DNA of 64,000 bases from Budorcas taxicolor (GCF_023091745.1 NC_068920.1:147031622-147095621); one strand, 5' to 3'; positions 32,965-45,329 are shown, counted from the stretch's first letter. Notes: generated by a model from the sequence alone, not told the origin. Program-made: numbers and translations.

Positions 32965-33244
32965 CAGAGAAGGCAATGGCACCCCACTCCAGTACTTTTG
33001 CCTGGAAAATCCCATGGGCGGAGGAGCCTGGTAGGCTGCAGTCCATGGGGTCGCTAAGAGTCGGACACAACTGAGCGACTTCACTTTCACTTTTCACTTT
33101 CATGCATTGGAGAAGGAAATGGCAACCCACTCCAGTGTTCTTGCCTGGAGAATCCCAGGGACGGGGGAGCCTGGTGGGCTGCCGTCTATGGGGTCGCACA
33201 GAGTTGGACACGACTGAAGTGACTTAGCAGCAGCAGCAGCAGCA
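32965..33244 (+). mobile_element. BOV-A2 SINE inside L1, perfect 12-bp target-site duplication
   Basis: Two Bov-A monomers plus (AGC)n tail. GCAAAGCACAGG is present at 32953-32964 and 33245-33256. The L1 sequence reads continuously when the insert is removed. Confidence 0.96.
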
Positions 33245-33655
33245 GCAAAGCACAGGAAACTCTTCTCAATACTCTGCAATGACTTATATGGGAAAAGAAT
33301 CTTAAAAAGAGAGGGATATTTGTATAAAATAGAGACCCAGTCAGAAGCAGTGACTTGGGTAGTCATGGGGTCCCACAGAGAAAGCAAGTCCTCTCTGAAT
33401 CTCATATCATCTCCTTATTATTGAAACAGCATAGGCCAGATTGAATAATGCATTATTTGCTTATTTTCCTTCCTGAACTTCGCTAAAATAACAGTAAAGT
33501 AAAAGAGTTAAGTCTGCTACTATATAGCACAGAAACTACACTCAATATCTGGTAGTAACTTTTAATGGAAGAGAATGTTAAACTGAATCACTTTGCTGTA
33601 CACCGGAAACTAACATAACATTGCAAATCAACTATTTCAATAATTTTTTAAGGGT

Positions 33656-34669
33656 TAAGTCCACAAGGACTAGGGAAATGAAAGGAGAGGCAATAGTAAC
33701 TGAAGAGGCTTTAACAGTGGGCAGGTGGGATAGGAGGATACATATTTCAGAAATGAGTGAAAATCTGATTACTGCCCCTCTCTCTTCCCAGAATGCCAGT
33801 AGCAAGTTTTACATCCCTCCCCCTTGCCCCTGCTCCTCCAGGCAAAAGATAAGAGTTTTCTCTGGAGTGGAGCCCAGACACCACCATTTAGAGTTCTTTA
33901 CAATGAGCTGGTGTGAACTTCTGTCCTATTAGACTGAAGCCCTAGGTCCCAAATCTGGTTTATCTGCAAAGAGCTTACTAGGCTCCTAAGTGAGAGGCGA
34001 TAGCTAAGTACCTCCAGACATGTGGGAAAGCTTCTAACTTGAAAGACAGAAAACAAAACAAACAAATGGAAAAAAGAACTGGGAGAAATCAGAGAGAGTG
34101 TCAAACTATCTCCCTGAAAACAGTAGGGATGATATTGTGTATATGGAAAAAAAAAATCTTTAGAAAAATCCCCCAAACAAAGAAAACTTACATATATGAG
34201 TCAAAATAAAATTTTAACATAAACAATAAATTCAGAGAAACTTCCAGAAGATAGGACAAAAAGAAAAATGGAAAATAGAGAATCTTTTCTCTACTTACCC
34301 TCTATAAAGCAAGAGGGTAAGTCTAAGAGGTTGAAGACCAACAACTAGAAATGTCAGAAAGAGAGCCAAGGGGACAGAATTATCAAGGAGATTTTCTCAG
34401 AACTATGGCATGAGTTTTCAACTCAAAAGAGCTCACTCAAGAGATGTGCCTAGCAGAGAGGAAAAAAACCCACAGTCAGACACACCACTGTCAACTCAGA
34501 ATACCAGCGATACAGAGAAGATAGTATAAACTTCCAGAGGAAAAAAAGAAGAGGGTCAGAGTCAACAGATCTCTCAACAACAAAGCTTTGGGATCTAGTG
34601 GACAATGGACCAATGCCTTAGATGCTCTCCCTTATGTCCACTCTTCTATATAAAGCTAAACTGTTCATC
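33656..34669. other. Intergenic DNA, A-rich, unassigned
   Basis: The purine-rich style from about 34170 onward resembles a very old repeat, but I cannot name it. No gene seen. Confidence 0.5.
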
Positions 34670-34732
34670 TCCTTTGATCTGCAGTCCATGGGGTCGCAGA
34701 ATCGGGCACGACTGAGCGACTGAACTGAACTG
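34670..34732 (+). mobile_element. Hyper-truncated BovB tail insertion (63 bp)
   Basis: About 52 bp of BovB 3' end (CAGTCCATGGGGTCGCAGAA to GAACTGAACTG) plus about 10 bp of extra 5' sequence. It is bounded by perfect AAACTGTTCATC repeats at 34658-34669 and 34733-34744. Confidence 0.9.
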
Positions 34733-34744
34733 AAACTGTTCATC

Positions 34745-35155
34745 AGGTGAGGGTAGAATAAGGTATTTTCAGACATACAAGAATGAACATCATTTACTTC
34801 TCTTGTACCTTTAATGAGCTACTGGAGGTAGTGATCCAGTGAAAAGAGGGAGTAAACCAAGAAATGAATACCTGGAATCTAGGAAGTGAGGGATCCGAAG
34901 TGTAAGAGGCAACAAGAATTCCCTCAATGAAGATGAATGGAAATTTCCAGATGACATCTGTACAGTATCCTGTGTAAATTGGGGAACTTGGAAGGAAGGC
35001 TCTGAGAAGGAGGTCTCTAGGAATAAGATAAATATGACATATTTGAGATTATGGAAAACATTACTAACAATTGAAGCAGACTTTATTGGGGCATTAGAAA
35101 TTAACGATACCTGTGTAGAAAATCGGGCACCTGGGAAGCTGAGTGAGTGGGTGAC
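34745..35155. other. Unassigned intergenic DNA
   Basis: Continuation of the A-rich sequence that hosts the short BovB insertion. Nothing recognisable. Confidence 0.5.
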
Positions 35156-35350
35156 TAAAAGTCGCTCAGTCATGTCCGACTCTTTGTGACCCCCTGGACT
35201 GTAGCCTGCCAGGTTCCTCTGTCCATAGTAACTCCAGTAAAAGTGAAAGTGGTATGGGATGGGCAAAGTGTAGCCCGTCAGATTCCTCTGCCCATGGAAT
35301 TTTCCAGGCAAGAACATTGGAGTGGGTTGCCATTTCCTTCTCCACAGGTG
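35156..35350 (-). mobile_element. Two partial Bov-tA bodies, rearranged
   Basis: The Bov-A tail and body occur twice in the same orientation (GTCGCTCAGTCATGTCCGAC near 35161, then GTGAAAGTGG and GTAGCCCGTCAGATTCCTCT near 35241-35290). Both lack parts, which points to a duplication or nested insertion followed by deletion. Confidence 0.75.
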
Positions 35351-35869
35351 GGTCTTTAGGGAATGGCGTTTGTGCAATTGTAATTAAATACATCCTGACT
35401 ATAACTGTGTTGAGGGGATAGGGAAGTGGAAATGAGAAAGTAAGGGAGATCTGAGTTCTTATTTATCATTGTGGGAACTCAGTGGTGGTGTCTCAAAATG
35501 AGAATTAGTACACTAAGAAATGAGGATAGCCCCAGTCCATGGTTTTTTTTTTAAGTTTTTTTTTCTTTTTGTTCCATGATTTTTCGCATCATCTATAGGA
35601 CTTCAACATTTAAGAGGGTGAAGGAAAGAGGTTCCCGCTTCTTTTTTCTCTCAAAAAACAAAGAAAACAACAAACAGAAACAGACTGTTCTTAACACTAG
35701 CAGACATTGAAAATGTGAACCATTAAATGTGGACCACTGAGTGGCTAGAAGAATGACAAAGAAATGAACAAAGATGAATCCAAATACCAGTAGAAGCGTA
35801 ATTTATTTACAATAAAATTCACCAATTTTATTTTTACCCAAATTTTATCATTCACCAAAAATACTCAAG

Positions 35870-37110
35870 AGTGGAATTCCTGAGTCATATGGTAAGTGAA
35901 CATTTAACTTTGTAAATAAATGCTAACCTGTTGCTCCACATTCTAGCCAACAAAGTCTTTTAAATTCTATCCACTACAATGGATATGTAGTAGTATCTCC
36001 ATTTGGTTTAAATTTGCATTTCCTTAACAAGCAGGGATGTTGAATGTCTTTTCATGTGCTTTTCTGGCATCTATGTTTTTGACAAGATGTTCAGATCCTT
36101 TGCCTAATTTTAATTGTCTTATCTTAATATTGATAATTCATTATGTATTGTGGACATAAGTCCTTTTATTTTGTGTATGTTTTGCAAACATAGTTTCCCA
36201 GTCTCTGCCTTGTCTTTTCTTTTTTCTAATTGTGCTTTCAAAGAACAGACATTTTAAATTTTGATGAAGTCCAAGCAATTGCTTTTTAAAATGTTTGTGT
36301 CCTAATTTTTAAATATTTGCCTAACCCAAGGTCACTAAGGTTTTATCCTATTTTCTTAAAGGTTTGTAGTTTTAGTCCACTTTTGTACATATAGCCAATG
36401 AATTATTCTAGCACCTTTTGTTGAAAAGATTATCCTTTCTTCCATTTAATTTTCTTGACACCTTTGCTAGAAAACCAGTTGACCACAAATACATGTGGAT
36501 CTGGGCTTCCCTGGTGGCTCAGATGGTAAAGAATCTGCCTGCAATGCAGGAGACCTCGGTTTGACTCCTGTGTCTGAAAAATCCCTGAAGAAGGGAATGG
36601 CAACCCACTCCAGTATTCTTGCCTGGAGAATTCCGTGGACAGAGGAGCCTAGTGGGCTACAGTCCTTGGGGGTCACAAAGAGTCGGACACAACTGAGTGA
36701 CTAACACCCACATATGTGGATCTTTTCTGGACTTTTTACTTTGTTCCATTGGTCTGTATGCCCACTTTTGCTTGAATACCATTCTGTACTAATTACTGTC
36801 AGCTTTATAGTATTAAAAGATCTTGAAACTAGATTGGATAAGGCCTGCAACTTTGCTCTTTTTCTATGTTGTTTTGGCTATTCTACATGGCTTGTACTTC
36901 CTTATAAACTTTAAAATTTTCTTATTAAATTTAAGAAAATAACCCTGCTAATATTTTGAAAGCCATTGTACTGAATCTATTGATTGATTTTGGGGAGATT
37001 TGGCATTTTAAACAACACTGAATCTTCCAGTGCGTAAGTATGGTGTATCTCACCATTTGCACTCAATTTCTCTCAGTAATGTTATGTAGTTTTCAAAGTA
37101 CAGTTATTGC
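35870..37110 (-). mobile_element. L1 fragment, minus, interrupted by a SINE
   Basis: GAACCTGCA-type 3' UTR phrases are absent, but TTTGCATTTCCTTAACAAGC, TTTTGACAAGATGTTCAGAT and GATTGATTTTGGGGAGATTT follow the order of the inverted L1 3' half. No intact frame. A plus-strand Bov-tA at 36503-36711 splits it. Confidence 0.75.
36503..36711 (+). mobile_element. Bov-tA SINE nested in L1, target-site duplication
   Basis: Head GGGCTTCCCTGGTGGCTCAG and full body. ACATGTGGATCT (36491-36502) and ATATGTGGATCT (36712-36723) flank it (11/12). Confidence 0.94.
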
Positions 37111-38184
37111 ATATATGTGTTAACTGTATCCCTACTTCATAATTCTGTACATGTGTGCTTGTGTATGTGTTTGAGAGAGAGAAAAAAAGAGGGAGGGAGG
37201 AAGAAGGTTTCCTTTATGTTCCCCAAAGTTGAGCAAAAGAGAATCGGCTAATTAAGGACTGTGGTTAGCTGAATTCCAGTTAAGTAAGATTTTACTGTAT
37301 TTGGCATTCACACTAATAGCTCTGACTATGTCACACCCATGTTCAAAGGCCTTCATTGGGAAATAATTATGGGATGCTCTCAAAGAATGTAGTGTCAATT
37401 TACAAAGGGAAAAATTGGAAACAACCGAGCAAGCTGATTAAGTGATGCTCTGCTCTGCCCTTGCAGCCGCAAACATGACGTTATGCAACAGCAGTTTTCA
37501 GAAAGGGGTCAGAGTGCCTCACAGGGTCAGGCAGGGGTCAGGGCCCCCATTCATGTTCTGATCACAGTAGCTCTAGATCCCTCTGTAGAGGCTTTATGTC
37601 TCCCTTTTGGCTTTCGAGGCTCCTGGTAGGACTTTGTTTAGAGGTAGAGTTCTGGTGCATACGTTTAAAAGCTGTTATTGCGAAAGAATTTCTAATGACC
37701 AAGAAAGATGTTAATGGAATTATAATCAGATTAGAAAAGAATCCATGTTTCAGGTCCCCGTTTGAAGAAAAAAAGAAATGTGTAAAGAAAAAAATTGTAA
37801 GGTTATACATTTCAAAATACTAATAGCAATTACATCTGCCTAGTTAGGATGTGAACTATTTCGGAATGTTTCCTTTCATCTTTTTCTAAATATGCACAAT
37901 GTAAAGTGTATTATTCTTTAAGGAGAACAGAATAAACTACAAATTTCCTAGCGTGTCATTCAAGGCTCTCCACCATCTGACATTAAGTCTTTCTCGACTC
38001 CTGGCTAAACCTCAGCTCATCTTAGAGTCACAAGTTTTGCCTCCAAGAATTACTCACTGTTTGCTGAATATGCCCTTTGTTTCCCTGTCTCCACCCCTTT
38101 TCTCCAGCTGTGTTCTTAGTCCAGAATTCCCTAATCACACACCCACTGGTGTTCAACCCATTCAAAGTGAATGTGGTAAAATGT
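37111..38184. other. Unassigned intergenic DNA
   Basis: Begins with a GA-rich simple stretch near 37165-37210. No element or exon recognised in the rest. Confidence 0.55.
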
Positions 38185-38678
38185 TAAGTTATGACCAACC
38201 TAGATAGCATATTCAAAAGCAGAGACATTACTTTGCCGACTAAGGTCCGTCTAGTCAAGGCTATGGTTTTTCCAGTGGTCATGTATGGATGTGAGAGTTG
38301 GACTGTGAAGAAAGCTGAGCACTGAAAAATTGATGCTTTTGAGCTGTGGTGTTGGAGAAGACTCTTGAGAGTCCCTTGGACTGCAAGGAAATCCAACCAG
38401 TCCATCCTAAAGGAGATCAATCCTGGATGTTCTTTGGAAGGACTGATGCTAAAGCTGAAACTCCAATATTTTGGCCACCTCATGCGAAGAGTTGACTCAT
38501 TGGAAAAGACTCTGATGCTGGGAGGGATTAGGGGCAGGAGGAGAAGGGGACAACAGAGGATGAGATGGCTGGATGGCATCATCGACTCGATGGACGTGAG
38601 TTTGAGTGAACTTCGGGAGTTGGTGATAGATAGGGAGGCCTGGCGTGAGAGTCGGGCATGACTGAGTGACTGACCTGA
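38185..38678 (+). mobile_element. BovB LINE 3' fragment
   Basis: C-terminal motifs RRVDSLEKTLMLGGIRGRRR and INPGCSLEGLMLKLKLQYF. It shares the INPG/GGI variants with the 11.9-kb copy. One stop interrupts the frame near 38324. Confidence 0.95.
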
Positions 38679-39019
38679 AAGGGAAAAAAAATTCAAAACT
38701 ATATAGATATCATGATTTCAACCAGTTTAAAAAAACACAATGTGAATGACACCTCTGTGTCGGGATTATCAATCTTTTTTTGTTTGGTGCATTTTATTAT
38801 ACTTTCCAAATTTTCTACAATGCTCTATTGAAATAGGAAAAAAAATTCATAGCCATTTCAAGATATATTTCAAATGCTAACCCCTCCAAGAGCCTTTCAC
38901 AAAATGATAATAATATATGTTTTAAATTCTCCAGCTTGTGTCTCCTAACAGTTTAACTCTGTGTATTGCATCATATGGTATGAAGAGTTCTGAACCTGTA
39001 GGCAAAAGATGTGGGATTA
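38679..39019. other. Unique intergenic DNA
   Basis: AT-rich, nothing recognised. Confidence 0.55.
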
Positions 39020-39145
39020 TTCCTGGCTTCTTCTCTTTACTGGTCTGCGACTGGTGACTTGCCTCACCTCTCTGTCTGATTCCCCCCAGGACTGCAGTAA
39101 GGATTAACTGACACAATGTGAACAGATTCTGTAAACTGTAAAGTG
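39020..39145 (+). repeat. MIR SINE fragment
   Basis: CTTGCCTCACCTCTCTGTCT followed by AGTAAGGATTAACTGACACA matches the MIR 3' half. Confidence 0.75.
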
Positions 39146-40552
39146 CCATTCAAATGTATGCTGTGCGTGATTCTCCTACGAGGTCGAAGCTTAACCACCC
39201 CAAGCTATCCACCACAGGCAACACTCAGCAAAAAGGCTGTTGATTTAAACCTTTTCTGGCAGTTCCAAAAGAGAGCAAAAATCTCTTTGTACCCCGAAAT
39301 GTTACCAGTAGTCTGGGATTTAATAAAGGCCTATACTCCAGACAGCTTGTCATTTTCATCGTGTTCATTTTCCCCTGCTATTCCCAGGACCTGTGGCCTC
39401 AATAAGCCATCCAGGAGACAGCGGGTTCCAGCACAGCCCAGGGGCACTCTTCAGTGTTATTAAAAATGTGAAATTACAGGCCAAAGCAATACACACGCTG
39501 AAGATGGCTCTGGAGCCCTGGGCAGCATGCCTTCATTGCCCACCTCTCTAAATGAGATGACGTAGAGCAGAGTTGGCCATGACCTTTATCACCTGGACTC
39601 CGGGAGAGACAAGGGCGCAGCCACCTGAGCTGTCGGTCGAGCTCTTTGGTCCTCGGAGGTGGGTGCTGAAGTCCCAAGGAGGGAGATACCTTGCCCAGGG
39701 CGCATGCTATTTGGGGACAACTGGTCAGCACTGGACCCAGAGCACCCGTGTGTGGTACTCTGGTACCCAGTTCAACCGAGACTGCTCTGAGGCAGAGGAA
39801 TTCCCACTCTGCTCCACACCCCTCGGCACAAACAGGGCCTGGCTGCAGCTGGTCCTCCGTAAATGTTTGCTGACACAGCCATGCATGAATCTGCACATCT
39901 CTTTCCTTATGACCCAGCTGGAGCCCTCAGAAGAGGTTCTTTCCGGATTGAGGAAGATCTGGCTGCCGGTCCGGGATGGGGCCCTGTCAGCTCTGAAGCA
40001 GTTTCCAGACACCGGCTCATCACGGCTCAGTGACCGGCAGTCGCGATGACGAGAACCAAACAAAGCAGGCGGGTCGAAGAAAGAAGCTCTGCTAAACAGA
40101 GGGAAGGAGAAACTGGGTGGGGGACCCCAGGGTTGCCAGAGCCTCCACAGATTTTGTTTTTTAAGACAGAAATCCTCACTTTTCAAGAAGTTGCTGGATT
40201 CTAAAATGTGGACTCAAGATATTTAAAAATAGTCTGAGGCCAAACGTTATGTCCCCCTGCAGGTAGTCAGCCTGTCTGCACCTCCAGGAAGAATGTTCAT
40301 CTGGCCGATAGCAAATGAGCGTGGGCTCTCGAGGCCTCTGTGGGGTCAGGGCGAGCCCGTGGGTGCCAGTCACTACTAGCTGAGCGGCTCATTCCCTCTG
40401 TTTATGACTCTGGGTCCCCAGGATGGAAACCCTAACACCTGCCTCAAGGAGTTGTTGAGAGAGTTACAAGATCGTGTAGAGAAAAAGCAAATAGTGAAGC
40501 AGGGTGCCAGGAGTTAATATATAAATAGTGTTATGTGTGTGTGTTTGTGTTC
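39146..40552. other. Intergenic DNA with weak MIR traces
   Basis: Overlapping frames of up to about 158 codons at 39.5-40.2 kb on both strands lack any recognisable domain. A MIR-like stretch may lie at about 40390-40480. No exon supported. Confidence 0.55.
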
Positions 40553-40761
40553 AGGGGCTTCAGTCGTGTCCGATTCTGCAACCCCATGGACTGTAGCCCG
40601 CCAGGCTCCTCTGTCCATGGAATGCTCCAGGCAAGAATACTGAAGTGGGTTGCCATGCCCTCCTCCAGGGAGTCTTCCCAACCCAGGGACCGAACCTGTG
40701 TCACTTATGTCTCCTGCATTTGCGGGTGGGTTCTTTCCCACTAGTGCCCCCTGGGAAGCCA
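40553..40761 (-). mobile_element. Bov-tA SINE
   Basis: Preceded by a GT-rich stretch. Body CCCCATGGACTGTAGCCCGC and head CCCCCTGGGAAGCC. The tail is lightly deleted. Confidence 0.9.
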
Positions 40762-41577
40762 AGCGATTTACGTTACTAGAATACTAGCATCGCTTTAAAT
40801 TACCAAAGCTGGGCAGTTCTGGGTTTATGACACATAACCCTGGGAATTAGCTCCTTGAACTGCATTCAAGACCCTCACCAGGAATGTTACAGAGGATGAG
40901 GCATTTGTGAGCTCAGAATGAACACATTCAGACCGAAGTCTGCACTTACTAGAATATTTGTTCCAAGGGCAAGGTGTGGGAGGAAGAGTATAGAACTGCA
41001 AACCAGAATTCCACCCCAGGTTGCCACTGGGGCCATGTGCCCCTGTGTGTCACGTTTTTGCTCTGGGCCTCAGTTTCTCTATCAACAACCTGAGCATCAG
41101 GACCGGCCTCTGGCCAGCTCTGAGGTTCTCAGACATCAGCATCCTTCTCAGCTTGGCTTCTTGGTGCTCCACCCTGTGTCTGCCATGGGGACACCCTGCC
41201 TGTGTGACCTGTGCTGTCACGTCTTAAGCAGGGCCTCTGCCTTGTCCCCAGGCACCCATGACCCAGGAGTGCTAAAACTCTGATGGAAATTTAGTGGGGA
41301 GAGGTTGGCATAGAAGGATGGGCTGATTCAGGCTGAGAATTGACTTCTCAGACTAAAATCAGACAGATGGGGGAGACAGATAAACACCAGCCAGATGGAA
41401 GCTCCATGGAAAGCAGACTTGGGACCTTCTGAGGCTTAGCTTTTGTAGGGGAGGTAAGATCTTCCTGCCCTCTTAGGGGTTTTTGAGTTGGGCCTGAGAA
41501 TTAAACTGATATGGGACAGATCAACAGGAGAAAACCATACAGATTTATTTAACGAGAGTTTCATATGACATGTTGTT
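40762..41577. other. Intergenic DNA with a MIR fragment
   Basis: MIR-like phrases at about 40990-41100 (GCTCTGGGCCTCAGTTTCTC). The remainder is unrecognised. Confidence 0.55.
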
Positions 41578-41776
41578 TTTGTATAGTCGCTTGGTGGTGC
41601 CTGATTGTTTGCGACCCCATGGATAGTAGCCCTCCAAGCTCCTCTTTCCATGGGATTCTCCAGGCAAGAGTATTGGAGTGGGATGCCATTTCCTCCTCCA
41701 GGGGATCTTCCCAACCCAGGGATAGAACCTGTCCTCATCGGCAGGTAGATTCTTTACCACTGAACCACAGGAGCCC
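41578..41776 (-). mobile_element. Bov-tA SINE
   Basis: Body TGCGACCCCATGGATAGTAG and head TTTACCACTGAACCACAGGA, inverted. Diverged. Confidence 0.9.
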
Positions 41777-42084
41777 TCAAAAGGAAATGATCCAAAGAAG
41801 GGGCAAAACCTCCATGCTTTTGCATGAAGTTAAGCAGAGAGATGCTATTGTGGAAAAGAAACTGAAATGTGTGAGCAGGCTAAAGGAAGATGAGCTATTT
41901 TCACAAGGCCCAGAATTCTCTGGTCTTACCTGTCTGTCCTGATGCTAAGCATGCTACTTTCCGTCTGGGGTGGGGAGGACATCTTTCACCTGGGGATTTC
42001 ATCTCTCTCTTGCCCTTTTTTTCCGTTTTCACCAAGAACTTTACTGTACAATATATTAGCTGGATTTGTTTGTTTGTTTGTTTG

Positions 42085-42299
42085 TTTTATCTATTTCTTT
42101 GGCTTAGTTGGGTCTCAGTTGCAGTACGTGGGATCTTCGTTCTTCACACAGGGCCTTTTGTTGCAAGATCTCAATAGTTGTGCGCCACAGGCTTAGCTGC
42201 CCCGTGGCATGTGGGATCTTAGTTCCACAGCCAGGGATTGAACCCACCTCCTCTGCATCACAAGACAGATTCTTAACCACTGGACCACCAGGGAAGTCC
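42085..42299 (-). mobile_element. CHR-type SINE
   Basis: GGCTTAGTTGGGTCTCAGTT near the left and CACTGGACCACCAGGGAAGT at the right. A (TTTG)n tract precedes it and is probably the tail. Confidence 0.85.
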
Positions 42300-44034
42300 T
42301 GGGAATTTCAGCTCTCCCTTTCAAGAAACAGAAGGGAAAGTCGGGGTGGTCTTGCATCTGCTGTTCCTCACATGCCTTTAACTCACAATAGTCAGTTTGC
42401 CAGAGATGCATATGTTGGCGTGGCATGTTCTGTTCTCATCCCCAAGTGGAGGGAGTCAGACCAGATCGGTTCTGACAGTAACTGACAGTAACTGTTATGA
42501 CAGTTCTGACAGTTCTGTTGTATTGGACCCTGGCCTGTGCTCAGCCCTCCAGAGTGCTTCCACACACACTGCCTCATTGTGGAACGAGTCTCCCTACTCT
42601 GAGGCTGGGAGACAGAGAGGCTGCAAGATTTTCTCTAAGACAGAGTCCCCTGTGGGGAGGTGGGGCCTGCATTCCAGCCGCACCCCCACCCCACCCTCCC
42701 CCTGGGTCCTGAGAGCTGTAGTTACTATGCATTCAGGTCACTTTCTGCCTCGAGTCATTCAATCTTCACGACTCTCCACAAGGGTGGGTTTCACTGAGGG
42801 GTAAAGCAAAGCAGAGCAGGCGAGTGGCTTCCCTAAATTCACGTGTCCAATACGTGCCTCTCAGAGCCGGAAACTGGGCTTAGCCCCTCCCCAGCTCCAG
42901 GGCCTGGCAGAGCAGGAAGGTCGGTCCAGGAGCCAGCGCTTTGATGCTGTGACTTTATCTGAGATCTTAGTCTGGAGGAGCCCTCTTAGTGTGCTCTCAT
43001 GATTTCACCTTTGCTCTCCTAGCCCCAGAGCCAGAACTACGAGGCATGAGCTAACTGTCCTCAGCCTGACCTTGGACAGAAGTCATGACCATGATCTCTG
43101 GACGTGGCCTCCTGGTCTGGGAAGGCAGAGGAGAGGCACTTCTGTCTGCTGAGGGCCCTGCACTGTGCAATCCCGTCATTGTGCGCTGGCGTCCCTGTCC
43201 CCCAAGACTGAAACCCGTGCGAAAAACCCACCCCTACATCCCCGCTTGCCTCCTAAGGTATCGTTGGGAGGACTAAAGACAAGGATCCAGACTGGCCAGG
43301 AATCAAGCAGGCCTTGAGTCCCACGAGGCCTGCGTTCTAGAAACCTCTAATAGTCCCAGATTCACAAAGGCCAGCAGAGCGAATGACTTCTCCTAACAAC
43401 AAACGCTGAACACGGACTGAACACATTCCTGGGGCCCCTTGGACCTCCAGTGAGCCGAGTGCTGTTTCACATTGCCCTCCCACCGCCTGCCTCTGCAGGA
43501 GTCCCTCCAGCTCTGTGCCCAGACACCCAATGGTGCTTCAGGAAAAGGACACATTCCCATGTGTTGTGGCTTCCATGGTCTCAGATAAACCAGACTCTGA
43601 AGACCAGAAACCACCTGGGAACTTCTGGGCCCCACAGAGCCACCATTCTCACAGCAAGCAGCCAAGCTTGCAATTTATTTCTGTCAACTTCGACATCTTT
43701 GAACTCTTCCCTGGAAAACACTGCCAGCCATGAGAAGACATCGCTGGGGTCTCTCTCCATGTGAACTGAGTGATCCCAGAAAGGGAGTTTCTTCTCCCTG
43801 CACGTAGAACTGAAAATGAATCACGGAAAAAAAAAACCCACAACATGCCTCATTCCCTGTCTTCCGTTGACATCTATGTTCCAATGAGAGAGGGCGAGGC
43901 TTTGAGATGAAAAACCACACATGAGGTCCGGCTCTCTCGTAATTTCATCCCATCAATTTGACAAATATTTGTCACGGCCTCTGCACAGTGCTGTGCAAGG
44001 GACCAGCAGGAACCACCCTGATCTTGAACTTCCA
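42300..44034. other. Unassigned intergenic DNA
   Basis: Contains short local duplications near 42465-42520 (units around GACAGTAACT and GACAGTTCT). Small open frames on both strands are not supported as genes. Confidence 0.55.
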
Positions 44035-44150
44035 GACTCCATTTAACCTTATTTAACCGTAATTACCTCCAAAAAGGCTCTGCCTCCAAATACTGTCACA
44101 CTGAAGTTAGGGCTTCAATTGCAGGAGGATAAGATGCAGTCCGCAACAGT
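44035..44150 (+). repeat. Probable MaLR-type LTR end
   Basis: AATTACCTCCAAAAAGGCTC, CTCCAAATACTGTCACACTG and GTTAGGGCTTCAATTG follow the order found at the 3' end of MLT1-like mammalian LTRs. Non-coding and very old. Confidence 0.5.
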
Positions 44151-45329
44151 GATACTGTCCTTTGTATCATTCTTTCTTTGTGGTGTTGGACTTGGATGGA
44201 ATATATACATCTATACATGTATAAATGTGTGTGTATAAATGCACACACACATATAAAGAGAACTGTCCCTTTATCACCTATTTGGTTTAACTCTGAGGTA
44301 CAATTCGTTTCAGAAAAGCAGGATAATTACTTGAATCTTTCCCTTTATTTATCTGCTTTCAAAATGATGAAGCCATTTCCTAGTATTGTCTAAGAGCAAT
44401 CAATATTTTTTTTTTGCTTGATTGTTTTATGGCACCATTGTAAACTCGTGAATGTAAACACATTTGATTGTTTTTAATTGTGGTTATTACTGTTACGAAG
44501 GCTCTGCTGGTCTTTCGGCAGCAGGAGCGTCTTCAGGATGAACACTGAGTTCCTTTGACATGACTTTGGTGTCCTTGGCCCTTTGAGGATCTGGTCCAAT
44601 GTATCTGACCTAGAATCAATCTATCTTGATGTTCCCCAGGACAGCCACCACAAACAAGTTCACGAAGAACACCCCTGTGGGTGTCCAGGGGTGGAATCGC
44701 TGAGTCACGTACGAGATGTCATGTACGAGATGAACCTAATTTAAGAGTCAGTAAGGGACTAGAGTAAGAATTCCGCCTCCCATTCCCACCGCACACTTTG
44801 AGGGGCCTCTGCCCACTTCCTGCCCCTCCCAGCTCTTGGTTCTTTCAGCCCTTTACTGTGGGAAGCCAATCTTCTGTTATTCTGGTTTCCTCGTCTCTGA
44901 TTACTGATGAGTTTAACAGAATATGCTTGCTTGCCTCACGCACGACTCTCTTGTAAAATGCCAGTGTGTCTTTCCAATAGGTTGTGTTGTGTTAGCTAAG
45001 TGACAGTTTTATTTTCCTTCTCATAGTAAGCCAGTTTTCCCAATATTGTTTATCTTTAAAAAAAAAAAAATCTGTCTTTCCTCTATTGATTAGTGGTGTC
45101 AAATTACCTTACATTAAATTTGCAAATATACATGAGAAATGCTTCTCTATGTCACATAGGTCCATTGGTCTGTTTTAGGGCTATTTTCATTAAGATGGCT
45201 TTGTAGTTGGTCTTAACTTCTGGCAGGGTAAATCCTCTCTTTTTGCTTTCCTTTTTTACAGTTGACCTACCCAATCAAGGATCTAATTTTTAAAATCTTT
45301 ATTTATGTTTATATATTCATTTATGTTTA
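44151..45329. other. Intergenic DNA including an old inverted L1 piece
   Basis: About 44990-45290 carries GTCCATTGGTCTGTTTTAGG and AAGATGGCTTTGTAGTTGG, typical of inverted L1. The rest is unassigned. No gene seen. Confidence 0.5.

Larger units (their letters stand above)
32300..33655 (+). mobile_element. L1 3' region broken by BovB and BOV-A2 insertions
   Basis: L1 phrases appear in order in separate pieces: AAATATCATATGATATCAG near 32335, GGAAAATTGGGATTGATGTA near 32897, ACTCTGCAATGACTTATATG near 33270, and TTTGCTGTACACCGGAAAC near 33590. BovB (32447-32868) and BOV-A2 (32965-33244) separate them. About 33331-33500 is not L1-like and may be another insertion or strong divergence. Confidence 0.75.

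Noticed and set aside
39573..40049. 158-codon plus-strand ORF overlapped by a 153-codon minus-strand ORF
   Set aside because: Low-complexity-free, but without any recognisable domain and open on both strands. Taken as chance.
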